From NCBI RefSeq assembly GCF_042643485.1, contig NZ_JBHRSJ010000001.1:310001-374000 (forward strand): a DNA stretch of 64,000 bases. The letters are read 5' to 3'. Made by a program: the position numbers and the translations under genes. The notes beneath the pieces were generated by a model. It was given only the letters and a program-made list of their open reading frames with translations, did no database searches and was not told where the DNA came from. The number at the start of each line of letters is the position of its first letter. Position 1 is the stretch's first letter. Positions 15,053 to 22,106 of this stretch are shown one piece after another. Source of the DNA: Azotobacter bryophylli (GTDB taxonomy: Bacteria > Pseudomonadota > Gammaproteobacteria > Pseudomonadales > Pseudomonadaceae).

Positions 15053-15112
15053 GGTGCTGTGCCTCTTGGTTGTAGATCGTCAGAGTGTTGCCCGGAGCGG
15101 CCGGGCGCCGTG

Positions 15113-15439
15113 TCAGGCTGCAGCCCTAGTCTTGCTGTCCAGGAATGAAGCCAGATCCTCCAGAGTGACCCGGGGGCACTCCAGGCGAGATTTCGTAAGG
15201 GTGAAGGTGCGCAGCTTGATGTCGCCCTTGCGGATCAGGGAGCGCAGGTGCTTATCCGTCTCGATGTGCGGGAAGTAGTGTTCGCGTACCTCGGTAAGAG
15301 TCAGGCTGGCGACTCTCCACTGCTTCCACAGCGCATCGAGCGTGCTTGAAAAGCCAGGCTCCACCCCGCGCCCCTCCTGGGTAGCCTGGCTGGCGCAGTT
15401 CTCGGCAGGTTGGCGGGCGATGGTTTGGCCTGCGTTCAT
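15113..15439 (-). CDS. PrtN-like pyocin activator family protein
   Basis: 108 residues. The C-terminal two thirds (SLTLTEVREHYFPHIETDKHLRSLIRKGDIKLRTFTLTKSR... VTLEDLASFLD) matches the PrtN family pattern (V..DYF.HLT...F..KV..G.I.LP, then DLA.YLD). PrtN is the RecA-relieved activator of pyocin genes through P-boxes. Phage homologues are usually small early regulators of unknown target. The start is the ATG at 15439; a longer open frame upstream is only the shadow of the kinase gene. Confidence 0.78.
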   Translation of the reverse strand: MNAGQTIARQPAENCASQATQEGRGVEPGFSSTLDALWKQWRVASLTLTEVREHYFPHIETDKHLRSLIRKGDIKLRTFTLTKSRLECPRVTLEDLASFLDSKTRAAA

Positions 15440-15489
15440 GTGGCATCGTCCTTGTGTTGGGGGATAGTGATGGATACCCAGAGGCGGCC

Positions 15490-16068
15490 TCAGGCTGCCT
15501 TGCGCAACTGGCGGTGGATGATTCCGGCGATGGTGGTGCGCAGCACGGCGTGGAGCGTTTCGATGTCCGAGTCGTTGCTGATCTCGATATCGCTTCCGTG
15601 GATAGCAATGCCGTGCTCGCTGCGGTGGCTGGCGACCTGGGGGGCGTCCGGGCGGTGGATATGCAGGATCATCCCGCCTCGGGCGCGAACCCAGGCGGCC
15701 TCGTTCTCGAAGCGCACGTCGCTGATGATGTAGCCGTTGAAGGCATGGGGTAGGGCGTCCTCGATGTGCGCCAGACGACGTTCCGCCACGCGCAACCAGA
15801 AGTCGCGGCCGCCGTACTGGCGGCCCCATTCCGTGCCCAGGGTCTGCAGTAGCTGGCGGGGGCTGAGGCCGATATCGGCCAGAGGCGCCTCCTTCAGATC
15901 GCCCTCTAGTTCGCGATCGCTGAGATTCAGCATGCCGCGCAGAGCCTCTTTCAGCGGCTGGGCGAAGGCGTACTGCGCGAAGCCGAAGTGCTGCTCGATG
16001 TAGGTGGCGGCGGTGCTCTTGCCGCTGTGAGCGGGGCCGGCGAGGCCGATGAGGATCTTGCGGCTCAT
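15490..16068 (-). CDS. deoxynucleoside monophosphate kinase
   Basis: 192 residues. P-loop GPAHSGKST near the N-terminus and the conserved LLQTLGTEWGRQ and ISDVRFENEA motifs are those of phage dNMP kinases (T4 gp1 type), which phosphorylate dNMPs to supply phage replication. It overlaps the upstream 63-aa gene by 4 bp. Confidence 0.9.
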   Translation of the reverse strand: MSRKILIGLAGPAHSGKSTAATYIEQHFGFAQYAFAQPLKEALRGMLNLSDRELEGDLKEAPLADIGLSPRQLLQTLGTEWGRQYGGRDFWLRVAERRLAHIEDALPHAFNGYIISDVRFENEAAWVRARGGMILHIHRPDAPQVASHRSEHGIAIHGSDIEISNDSDIETLHAVLRTTIAGIIHRQLRKAA

Positions 16069-16256
16069 GCTGCATCGCCTCCCCAGGGGCCGAAGTCGTC
16101 GGTGGGGCGGGCGAGCGTTGGCGCCTTGCGGCTTTTCCCAGCGATCACCAGCAGGCCGGTGCGGGCCTGGATGCGGCGGATGGTGTTGGGGCTAGAGGCG
16201 CATGCCGGGTGCAGGTACACCGGGCAGCGAGTAGTGGCGTGCTGTGTCGTATTCAT
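16065..16256 (-). CDS. small hypothetical protein, first gene of the leftward early operon
   Basis: 63 residues with a TIRRIQARTGLLVIAG motif I have seen in short Pseudomonas phage early proteins; function unknown. Its likely ribosome site (GGAG, 9 nt before the ATG) lies in the 3' arm of the hairpin at 16261-16291, so translation may depend on whether that hairpin is open. Confidence 0.65.
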   Translation of the reverse strand: MNTTQHATTRCPVYLHPACASSPNTIRRIQARTGLLVIAGKSRKAPTLARPTDDFGPWGGDAA

Positions 16257-16260
16257 CGTC

Positions 16261-16291
16261 GCGTACTCCAGAGGTCAGAGTGTGGGTACGC
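16261..16291 (-). promoter_or_regulatory. leftward-leader hairpin with the ACTCTGACCT loop
   Basis: On the leftward transcript the stem GCGTACCCA pairs with TGG-A-GTACGC (one bulge), and the 12-nt loop contains ACTCTGACCT exactly. It begins at about the +1 of the predicted leftward promoter and ends just before the first gene, masking its ribosome site. The same loop occurs twice on the rightward transcript. Confidence 0.7.
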
Positions 16292-16296
16292 GGATT

Positions 16297-16326
16297 ACAA
16301 TACGGCGGTGAATTGGATTAAGTCAA
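16297..16326 (-). promoter_or_regulatory. predicted leftward early promoter PL
   Basis: Minus strand: -35 TTGACT (16321-16326), 18-bp spacer, -10 TATTGT (16297-16302). The operator palindrome at 16324-16341 overlaps the -35 box, so CI or Cro binding should block it. Confidence 0.65.
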
Positions 16327-16341
16327 TACATTTATGAATTG
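16324..16341. promoter_or_regulatory. repressor operator at PL
   Basis: CAATACATTTATGAATTG matches the perfect palindrome at 17084-17101 at 16 of 18 positions. It overlaps the end of the repressor gene and the PL -35 box. Confidence 0.75.
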
Positions 16342-17006
16342 GAAGCGGGTGTCTTTCGGCGGCGATTCATCCAAGAGCCAGTGACGACTCCACAGATCTC
16401 GGTACCATCGGGTACGTGGATTATTCGGTTTGGAAATTCAGGGTTGAGTGCGAGGAGGTGAGTGCCGTCTTCAGTGATCTGCAGTCGCTTGAAGGTCGCA
16501 TGGCCGTCTGGTGTCCTCACGACGATGTCGTCGTTGTGCGCCGGCTCAATGCTCGGATCGACCAATATCAACTCACCAGGGCGATAATCGGGGAACATGC
16601 TCATACCGCGTACTTCAAGGCAAAACGCGCGGGAGCTATGGGGGAAGGGACAGTCTAGCCATTCCTCTGCGTAGCCTGGCTCAAACAAGTTGACCGCCTC
16701 ACATAGAGCGCCTGCCTGCACCCAAGAAATCCTAGGAACCCTTCCTTTAATGTCGGGGCCTGCGGTTACGTTTATGTCGATCTCAGTCTCGAGCTTGCCC
16801 GCCAGAAGGGCGGCAGAGTCAAGGCCGAGGGCCTTGGCCAGCTTGTTGACGTTATCGATACGAGGGTTATTCGATTCTCCCGCAAGGATGCGGTGAGTAG
16901 TGGGCTGGGGAACGCTGGCACGGCGGGCTAGCTCACCCTCCGACCAGCCAAACTCCTTCAGTTTCTCCGAAAGCAGGCGGCCAATCAGCAGCCCTGAGAT
17001 TGCCAT
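16332..17006 (-). CDS. CI-type phage repressor (XRE HTH plus S24 LexA-like protease)
   Basis: Maintains lysogeny. ATG at 17006 is preferred over 17021 because GGAG lies 9 nt upstream; 224 residues. The N-terminal HTH (WSEGELARRASVPQPTTHRILAGE) is followed by a C-terminal S24 domain with the self-cleavage pair Ala98-Gly99 (WVQAGALC), catalytic Ser136 (RGMSMFP) and Lys173 (ATFKRL). All catalytic elements are present, so it should be cleaved under RecA/SOS control and the prophage should be DNA-damage inducible. Confidence 0.94.
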   Translation of the reverse strand: MAISGLLIGRLLSEKLKEFGWSEGELARRASVPQPTTHRILAGESNNPRIDNVNKLAKALGLDSAALLAGKLETEIDINVTAGPDIKGRVPRISWVQAGALCEAVNLFEPGYAEEWLDCPFPHSSRAFCLEVRGMSMFPDYRPGELILVDPSIEPAHNDDIVVRTPDGHATFKRLQITEDGTHLLALNPEFPNRIIHVPDGTEICGVVTGSWMNRRRKTPASNS

Positions 17007-17020
17007 GATCGGCGGCTCCA

Positions 17021-17036
17021 TATTCTTAAATGAATA
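17021..17036. promoter_or_regulatory. repressor operator between cI and cro, cI-proximal
   Basis: TATTCTTAAATGAATA. Its reverse complement shares the ATTCATTT..GAAT core with the operators at 16324 and 17084. It lies directly in front of the repressor start and so could govern autoregulation. Confidence 0.6.
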
Positions 17037-17049
17037 ATGCGCGATTGTA

Positions 17050-17078
17050 TTGCTTGCAGGAATCCGGCTGTGTATTAT
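17050..17078 (+). promoter_or_regulatory. predicted rightward early promoter PR
   Basis: -35 TTGCTT (17050-17055), 17-bp spacer, -10 TATTAT (17073-17078). The operator palindrome begins at about +1. Confidence 0.65.
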
Positions 17079-17083
17079 CCGTG

Positions 17084-17101
17084 CAATTCATTTGTGAATT
17101 G
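17084..17101. promoter_or_regulatory. repressor operator at PR
   Basis: Perfect palindrome CAATTCA-TTTG-TGAATTG just downstream of the PR -10 and upstream of the Cro-like start. Confidence 0.8.
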
Positions 17102-17113
17102 ATGGGGTCTTAT

Positions 17114-17302
17114 ATGACCATTCAGGAAATGCTTAGAGCGCTCGGGATGTCGGGCCTCTCGCAGAGCGAGATTGGGGAGTTGACGGGGGTAAGTCAGCCG
17201 ACAATCTGCAGAGCTCTGGGAGGGGCAGACGTCAAGTATGAGACTGGAAAGAAGATTGAGCGCTTGTATCAAGATCGCTTCAGCAAAAAGAAAGCTGCAT
17301 AG
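17114..17302 (+). CDS. Cro-like HTH protein
   Basis: 62 residues, MTIQEMLRALGMSGLSQSEIGELTGVSQPTICRALGG..., an XRE/Cro-type helix-turn-helix. Divergent from the repressor across the operators, in the position of lambda cro. The ATG at 17114 is chosen because the open frame upstream runs through the promoter and operator. Confidence 0.85.
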   Translation: MTIQEMLRALGMSGLSQSEIGELTGVSQPTICRALGGADVKYETGKKIERLYQDRFSKKKAA

Positions 17303-17312
17303 CTTCAAGGAT

Positions 17313-17344
17313 GCCGGCGCGGGACTCTGACCTCCCACGCCGGC
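17313..17344 (+). promoter_or_regulatory. first rightward hairpin with the ACTCTGACCT loop
   Basis: GCCGGCGCGGG pairs with CCCACGCCGGC (10 of 11 pairs) around exactly ACTCTGACCT (17324-17333). It lies 10 bp after the Cro-like stop and has no U-tract. Confidence 0.75.
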
Positions 17345-17354
17345 GGGGTGCCTG

Positions 17355-17376
17355 GTAAGGACTCTGACCTCCTTAC
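17355..17376 (+). promoter_or_regulatory. second rightward hairpin with the ACTCTGACCT loop
   Basis: Perfect 6-bp stem GTAAGG/CCTTAC around the identical 10-nt loop ACTCTGACCT (17361-17370). The loop and 3' arm contain ACCTCCTTA, the same sequence as the 16S rRNA 3' tail, and the 5' arm is its Shine-Dalgarno-like complement. Confidence 0.75.
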
Positions 17377-17470
17377 TTCGGCTTACGACGACACAGCACG
17401 CATCGGTCGTGGTCATAGAGTAGGGCGTGCCCGGCTCGATGGCTACACCGTAAAGGAGCTATTTACGGTT

Positions 17471-17959
17471 ATGAGCCGCACTGACCTTTTGCCGGACGCT
17501 GGTCCGGTCCTATCTCTCCGCCAGGCGCTGTATCGTGCCGGGCGCGACTACAAGGGCGGGATAACCGCCCTTTCTCATGATCTGGCGATGGATCTCGATT
17601 CCCTGCAGAAGAAACTGAAGCTTAACGAGGAGCGGCGCTGGCCGACCCCCGACGAGCTAGAGGAGATCATTGCCGCTACTCGCGATTCTCGTTTACTCGA
17701 CGCGCTTGTGAGACCGGCAGGGGCTGTCTGGTATCGCCCGGAGCCCGTAGATGCCACCTGTGATGCTCTCAAGGCGGTAGGCGAGCTGTTACAGACGGAA
17801 GGAGCGTTCGTGGGCAGTCTGCATGCCGGCGCCGCGGACAACGTATGGCAGCCACATGAGGTCGCCCTGCTTGAGCACCACGGCAACCAGGTGATCCGGG
17901 CGGTTCTCGGCATCATGGCCGGCGCACGGGCCTCGATGGAGGGCCGCTGCGATGGATGA
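17471..17959 (+). CDS. CII/CP76-like phage regulatory protein
   Basis: 162 residues. The N-terminal half (LSLRQALYRAGRDYKGGITALSHDLAMDLDSLQKKLKLNEERRWPTPDELEEII) matches the phage CP76/CII-like regulator family, an HTH protein that controls the lysis-lysogeny decision. Start at 17471, with GGAG about 12 nt upstream. Position after cro fits lambda cII. Confidence 0.82.
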   Translation: MSRTDLLPDAGPVLSLRQALYRAGRDYKGGITALSHDLAMDLDSLQKKLKLNEERRWPTPDELEEIIAATRDSRLLDALVRPAGAVWYRPEPVDATCDALKAVGELLQTEGAFVGSLHAGAADNVWQPHEVALLEHHGNQVIRAVLGIMAGARASMEGRCDG

Positions 17960-18155
17960 GCGTTACATCGAGCTGGCCGAGCAGGTGCAGGCTGCGCAGT
18001 TGCAGCGGGCCATCGACAGCCGCGTGCGCTACCAGGGCGTGAGCGCGCTGGAGTGTGATGACTGCGGCGACAAGATTCCGGAAGCCCGGCGCCAGGCGGT
18101 GCCGGGTTGTCGTTTGTGCGTGGATTGCCAGTCGCTGGCGGAGGTGCGCCGATGA
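17952..18155 (+). CDS. TraR/DksA-type zinc finger protein
   Basis: 67 residues. Helical N-terminus and a C-terminal four-cysteine finger (CDDCGDKIPEARRQAVPGCRLCVDC) with the I-P-x-A-R-R signature of short phage/plasmid TraR-DksA proteins, which bind the RNA polymerase secondary channel without ppGpp. Overlaps both neighbours. Confidence 0.9.
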   Translation: MDERYIELAEQVQAAQLQRAIDSRVRYQGVSALECDDCGDKIPEARRQAVPGCRLCVDCQSLAEVRR

Positions 18156-20863
18156 CTCAGGCAGGGACCGCCACCCCGATTGCCGCCTGGGCGCGGCGTT
18201 ACATCGAATCCTTCAATCTGGCTCTGGTGCCGATCGATCCAGGCGAGAAGGCGCCGAAGGGTAACGGCTGGAATCAGCCCGGCGGGTATTTCACCGACGC
18301 GGCCGAGGCCGAGGCGTTCTGGAGTCGTCACCCGCAGCACAACATGGGCGTGGTGCTCGGCCCGAGTCGGGTGTGCTCGCTGGACGTTGACCATGTGGAG
18401 TACGCGCGGCAGGTGCTGCGAGATGTGCTGGGCATGGATCTGGACGCGTTGCCGCCGGTTTACCCGACGCTGGTAGGCAACCCGGCGCGGTTCCGGGTGA
18501 TGTTCCGCCTGCCGGATGGGGTGGAGTTCAGCCGGCATTCGCTGTCTTGGCCGAACGAGCTGGACCCGGACGGGAGCCAGTTCAAGCAACTGATGGCCGA
18601 GGCGCGGCAGGCGAAGGCGGCCGGTGATGCGGCGCTGGAAGCCGATCTGCGGGCGAAGGCCAAGCCGCTGGCTCCGGTGACGGTGTTCGAGCTGCGCGCG
18701 GGGCCGGTACAGGATGTGCTACCGCCGTCGATCCACCCGGAGACGGGCAAGCCGTACTCCTGGCGCACGCCGCCGGCGGCCGATGGGCTTCCGGAGCTGC
18801 CGCGCGATCTGCTGAACATCTGGCGCAACTGGGATGTGTTCAAGCGCATGGCGCTGGAGGCGTGCCCGTGGGCGCCGAAGGCGGCGCCGGCACCGGTGCG
18901 CGCTGCGTCGCCGGCCCGCGCGTCGGTTGGCGATCAGCCATCGGTGATCGAGGCCTTCAACCGGGCGCAGGATGTGGAGAGCCTGCTGAAGGCGCACGGG
19001 TACGAGCGGCGCGGGCGGAAGTGGTTGTGCCCGCAGAGCAGCACCGGGTTGCCGGGGGTGACGATCAGCGATGAAGGCCGGGTGTATTCGCACCATGGTT
19101 CGGACCCGCTGGCCAACGGGCACATGAATGACCCCTTCGATGTGTTCTGCATCCTGGAGCATGGCGGCGACACCTCGGCGGCGATCAAGGCGGCTGCTCG
19201 GCTGCTAGGGTTGGAGCACAAGCGGTCGTCGCCGAGACCGCCAGAGCCACCTGCCGTGGGCGACCTTCCCCCGGCCCCATCCGATGTCGAGGGCGAAAGC
19301 GAGGCCGGCTGCTCCGAAGACGGGGGGGCGGGGGAGGGCCTGTCTCTGGCTCGGGTGTTGCGCCGTTACGCCTTGATCGAGGGGACCACGTCGGTGTGGG
19401 ACTTGGACAAGGCGAAGAAGATGAAGCGGTCGGCGTTCGAGGCACTGGTCGGTAAGGAGATGTTCAAGGAGTGGTCGGCTGTCACCGATGAGAAGCGCAA
19501 GAAGCGGGTCAGCGAGGAGTGGGTCCGCGATATCGAGAAGGCTCGGGCGATGGCCGGCAAGGCGGTAGGCGATGACAAGATGCCGCCGCTGGTGCGCTAT
19601 GTGTACATCGATGGCACCAAGGATGTGTGGGACTACGCGAAGAAGCGGCGGATCTCCGAGGGTGCGGTAAGGATGGCCCTGGGCGATGCGTACAGCCTGT
19701 GGCTGAATAGCCCGGAGCGGCGGGTGGTGGACATGAACCACATCGTATTCGATCCGGCGATGACCCATGACCCGAAGACGTACATCAATACCTTCGAGGG
19801 GCTACCGTTGCAGCCGGTGCGGGATGACCTGGCGTGCGAGAACCTGCGCTGGCTGATCAGCTTCCTGTGCAACCACGACGAGAAGGCGACCGACTGGCTG
19901 ACGCGGTGGATTGCCTATCCACTGCAGCACACGGGAGCGAAGATGGACACTGCGGTGCTGATGCACTCGATCACGGAGGGCTCGGGCAAGAGCCTGCTGT
20001 TCTCTGTGGTGATGGGGCGGCTGTATGGGCAGTACTCGGCGACGGTCGGTCAGGCGCAGTTGGAGGGGAATTTCAACGCCTGGCAGAGCGGTAAGCTGTG
20101 GGCGGTGTTCGAGGAAGTGGTCAGCCGCGATCAGCGGTACAACCAGGTGGGCAAGATCAAGCAACTGATCACTGGGCAGACGGTGCGCATCGAGTCGAAG
20201 TTCGTGAACGGTTGGGAGGAGGCCAGCCACATGAACGCTGTGTTCCTGTCGAATGAGATCATGCCGTGGCCGATCAGCGACAGCGACCGGCGCTTCCTGG
20301 TGATGTGGCCAGAGGGGAAGCTGCCCGAGGATCGGCAGGCGGCGATCAAGCATGAGCTGGCGAACGGGGGCGTTGAGGCGCTGTATAGCTGGCTGCTGTC
20401 GGTCGACCTGGCTGGATTCGATCAGCAGACGAAGCCGCCGGTAACCGAGGCGCGCAAGCGGTTGGTCGCGCTGAGCCGGGCGTCCTGGCAGACCTTCCTG
20501 TACCTATGGAAGACCGGCGAGCTGGGGCCGAAGTTGTGGGGCGCCTGCATAGCGTCTGACCTGTATGCGATGTTCATCGAGTGGTGCCAGCGCAACCGCG
20601 AGCACACGCTGTCCCAGACGAAGTTTTCGGAGTTCATCAGTACCGACTCCGAGGTGGAGAAGACCCCGAGGAGCATTCCTTGGACGGATGGCACCAACCG
20701 GCGGTTCGCCAACTTCTTCTTTCCGTCCTGCGAGCAGGCCTTCCTGCCACCTTCCCTTAGATCGGCCGATCTGGGTGCTCATATCGTCGCCTGGCGTGAG
20801 GCTGCGCGGGGCGCGGGCTGGGCTGTCGACTCTTGGGACCATGTGAAGGGGATGGCGGCATGA
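18152..20863 (+). CDS. bifunctional primase-polymerase/helicase
   Basis: 903-residue replication protein. The N-terminal PrimPol domain (FNLALVPIDPGEKAPKGNGW... VVLGPSRVCSLDVDHV) primes DNA; the C-terminal helicase of the DUF5906/D5 type has Walker A EGSGKS near residue 605 and FEEVV, FLSNE and DRRF motifs. Between them are two related segments starting YALIEGTTSVWDLDKAKKMKR and YVYIDGTKDVWDYAKKRRIS, an internal duplication ahead of the helicase. Starts with an ATGA overlap on the DksA-like gene. The iteron-like field immediately downstream fits a replication initiator. Confidence 0.92.
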   Translation: MTQAGTATPIAAWARRYIESFNLALVPIDPGEKAPKGNGWNQPGGYFTDAAEAEAFWSRHPQHNMGVVLGPSRVCSLDVDHVEYARQVLRDVLGMDLDALPPVYPTLVGNPARFRVMFRLPDGVEFSRHSLSWPNELDPDGSQFKQLMAEARQAKAAGDAALEADLRAKAKPLAPVTVFELRAGPVQDVLPPSIHPETGKPYSWRTPPAADGLPELPRDLLNIWRNWDVFKRMALEACPWAPKAAPAPVRAASPARASVGDQPSVIEAFNRAQDVESLLKAHGYERRGRKWLCPQSSTGLPGVTISDEGRVYSHHGSDPLANGHMNDPFDVFCILEHGGDTSAAIKAAARLLGLEHKRSSPRPPEPPAVGDLPPAPSDVEGESEAGCSEDGGAGEGLSLARVLRRYALIEGTTSVWDLDKAKKMKRSAFEALVGKEMFKEWSAVTDEKRKKRVSEEWVRDIEKARAMAGKAVGDDKMPPLVRYVYIDGTKDVWDYAKKRRISEGAVRMALGDAYSLWLNSPERRVVDMNHIVFDPAMTHDPKTYINTFEGLPLQPVRDDLACENLRWLISFLCNHDEKATDWLTRWIAYPLQHTGAKMDTAVLMHSITEGSGKSLLFSVVMGRLYGQYSATVGQAQLEGNFNAWQSGKLWAVFEEVVSRDQRYNQVGKIKQLITGQTVRIESKFVNGWEEASHMNAVFLSNEIMPWPISDSDRRFLVMWPEGKLPEDRQAAIKHELANGGVEALYSWLLSVDLAGFDQQTKPPVTEARKRLVALSRASWQTFLYLWKTGELGPKLWGACIASDLYAMFIEWCQRNREHTLSQTKFSEFISTDSEVEKTPRSIPWTDGTNRRFANFFFPSCEQAFLPPSLRSADLGAHIVAWREAARGAGWAVDSWDHVKGMAA

Positions 20864-20885
20864 GTGCGCTTGGATGCGTGGTGAG

Positions 20886-21169
20886 TGTGTCGGGTTTGTG
20901 TCGGGTGGTTTCTGGTGACTCAACACAGCCGAAAGCCGCGTGCTGCGCTGGGTCTATCCATCTGTGTCGAGTGTGTCGGGTTGGCGCGCATGCGCGCGCG
21001 CGTGCGTGTGAATCCATGCCGGCTGATGGAAGCAGTTTTTTCTATTACGCGATGACTGATAACCCCGACAAACTCGACACACTCAACACAGACTTACTCA
21101 AGGCATTGTTTTTATTTGTTTTTCTGTGTGCCGGGTGTGTGTCTGGTTTGGCTGTTTTGTGTCGGGTTG
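20886..21169. repeat. iteron-like TGTGTCGGGTT repeat field, candidate replication origin
   Basis: About nine related copies occur in both orientations: tandem pairs at 20886-20907 and 20963-20982, inverted copies at about 21062-21091, and degenerate or exact copies at 21125-21169. The copies at 20963-20982 and about 21060-21080 form an inverted repeat. An alternating purine-pyrimidine run (GCGCGCATGCGCGCGCG) lies at 20984-21003, and T-rich tracts lie at 21029-21045 and 21103-21124. The field directly follows the PrimPol-helicase gene. An open frame across it is repeat-driven and not called. Confidence 0.6.
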
Positions 21170-21193
21170 ATTCTGGCGAGGGAGTGCGTGGCC

Positions 21194-21718
21194 ATGATTG
21201 AGGCAATCGAGGTGGTGATGACGCACTGGGGCGAGCAAGTGCAGAAGGCCGGCTCGGCCGGGGCGCTGTCCAGCCCGATGGGGACCATCCTCCAATACGG
21301 TGGCTGTGCGCCGCGCGGCGGTGTGCCAGGGGCGAGGTTGCTGCTGGCCGGTGCCGGGCCGGATTACGTGGCAAGTGAGGTGGAGGCAGCGCTGGGTGCT
21401 GTAGAGCGCAGTCAGGGCGGTATTGCACTCGTCGCGCTCGCTGCCAAGCGGTACGTGAACTACCACGGGCTGACACTGGACGAGCAGGTGTACGACCTGG
21501 ATCTGGGCCGCGGCGAGGCCGGTCGGAGGGCGTACTTCCGGCAGTTGCACAAGCTGCACACGCTGGTGCAAGCGGAGCTGCTTGATCGGCAGGCTAAGCA
21601 GGGCGGTCGTCGCCGCGAGGCACGCCGTGATGGAGAGCGGATGCGAAAGGCAGCGCACAGCCAGGCGCTAGCGGCGCATTCGGCCCGCGGTGCAGAGCTG
21701 TTCAAGGGGGACTGCTGA
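21194..21718 (+). CDS. Q-like late-transcription regulator (putative)
   Basis: 174 residues. The N-terminus (EVVMTHWGEQ... SSPMGTILQYGGCAPRGGVPGARLLLAGAGPDYVASEVEAALGAVE) matches a protein type found in Pseudomonas phages in the place of antiterminator Q, between replication and lysis/packaging. The basic C-terminus could bind nucleic acid. A Q-type function rests on position and recollection only. Confidence 0.65.
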   Translation: MIEAIEVVMTHWGEQVQKAGSAGALSSPMGTILQYGGCAPRGGVPGARLLLAGAGPDYVASEVEAALGAVERSQGGIALVALAAKRYVNYHGLTLDEQVYDLDLGRGEAGRRAYFRQLHKLHTLVQAELLDRQAKQGGRRREARRDGERMRKAAHSQALAAHSARGAELFKGDC

Positions 21719-21785
21719 TGACCGTTCGTCGGATGACTCGGCGTCAGTCGGCGTCTATTGGTGTTTGTCGGCGTCCGTCGATGAG

Positions 21786-21810
21786 AACCGAAAACGGGGG
21801 CTTTTCGGTT
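21786..21810 (+). terminator. hairpin, possible terminator
   Basis: AACCGAAAA and TTTTCGGTT form a perfect 9-bp stem around CGGGGGC. Confidence 0.55.
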
Positions 21811-21911
21811 TGTCACTTGAGGGGTACAAAGTTCCCACGATTCGACAGGTACGCCTGACGAGTTGACCGAGCACAGTGCTGTGCACCCTCGACCGTTTCC
21901 CCGGTCACCCC

Positions 21912-21933
21912 AACGCCCGCTCTTGCGGGCGTT
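21912..21933 (+). terminator. hairpin, probable intrinsic terminator
   Basis: AACGCCCGC-TCTT-GCGGGCGTT followed by a T-rich run. Confidence 0.65.
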
Positions 21934-21943
21934 TCCCTTTCTG

Positions 21944-21970
21944 GAGCCCGAGCCCGAGCCCGAGCCCGAG
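21944..21970. repeat. (GAGCCC)4.5 tandem repeat
   Basis: 27-bp hexamer array between two terminator hairpins in the phage late leader region. Confidence 0.9.
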
Positions 21971-22015
21971 CGCTTGGCTTGGCCGATTCTCCGCCGCTTT
22001 CGAAGTAGAGCCGTT

Positions 22016-22039
22016 GCCCGCCGCGTGCGGGCTTTTTTA
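22016..22039 (+). terminator. intrinsic terminator
   Basis: GCCCGC-CGCGT-GCGGGC followed by TTTTTT, upstream of the holin-like gene. Confidence 0.75.
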
Positions 22040-22106
22040 TTCCTTCGGTCCTGCACCAGTGATGACGGGGCGCGGGCCGACTATCCGCCCGAGAGGGCTA
22101 TCGAGC

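Larger units (their letters stand above)
21719..22106. other. 388-bp intergenic region, probable late promoter/leader
   Basis: No gene is supported. It contains three hairpins (listed separately) and a 4.5-copy hexamer repeat. Its place between the Q-like gene and the holin/packaging genes is where a late promoter and antiterminated leader would be expected. Confidence 0.5.

Noticed and set aside
20860..21201. Small Cys-rich protein after the primase-helicase gene
   Set aside because: The sequence is dictated by the TGTGTCGGGTT repeats and an alternating GC run. No ribosome site beyond the previous gene end and no sensible fold.
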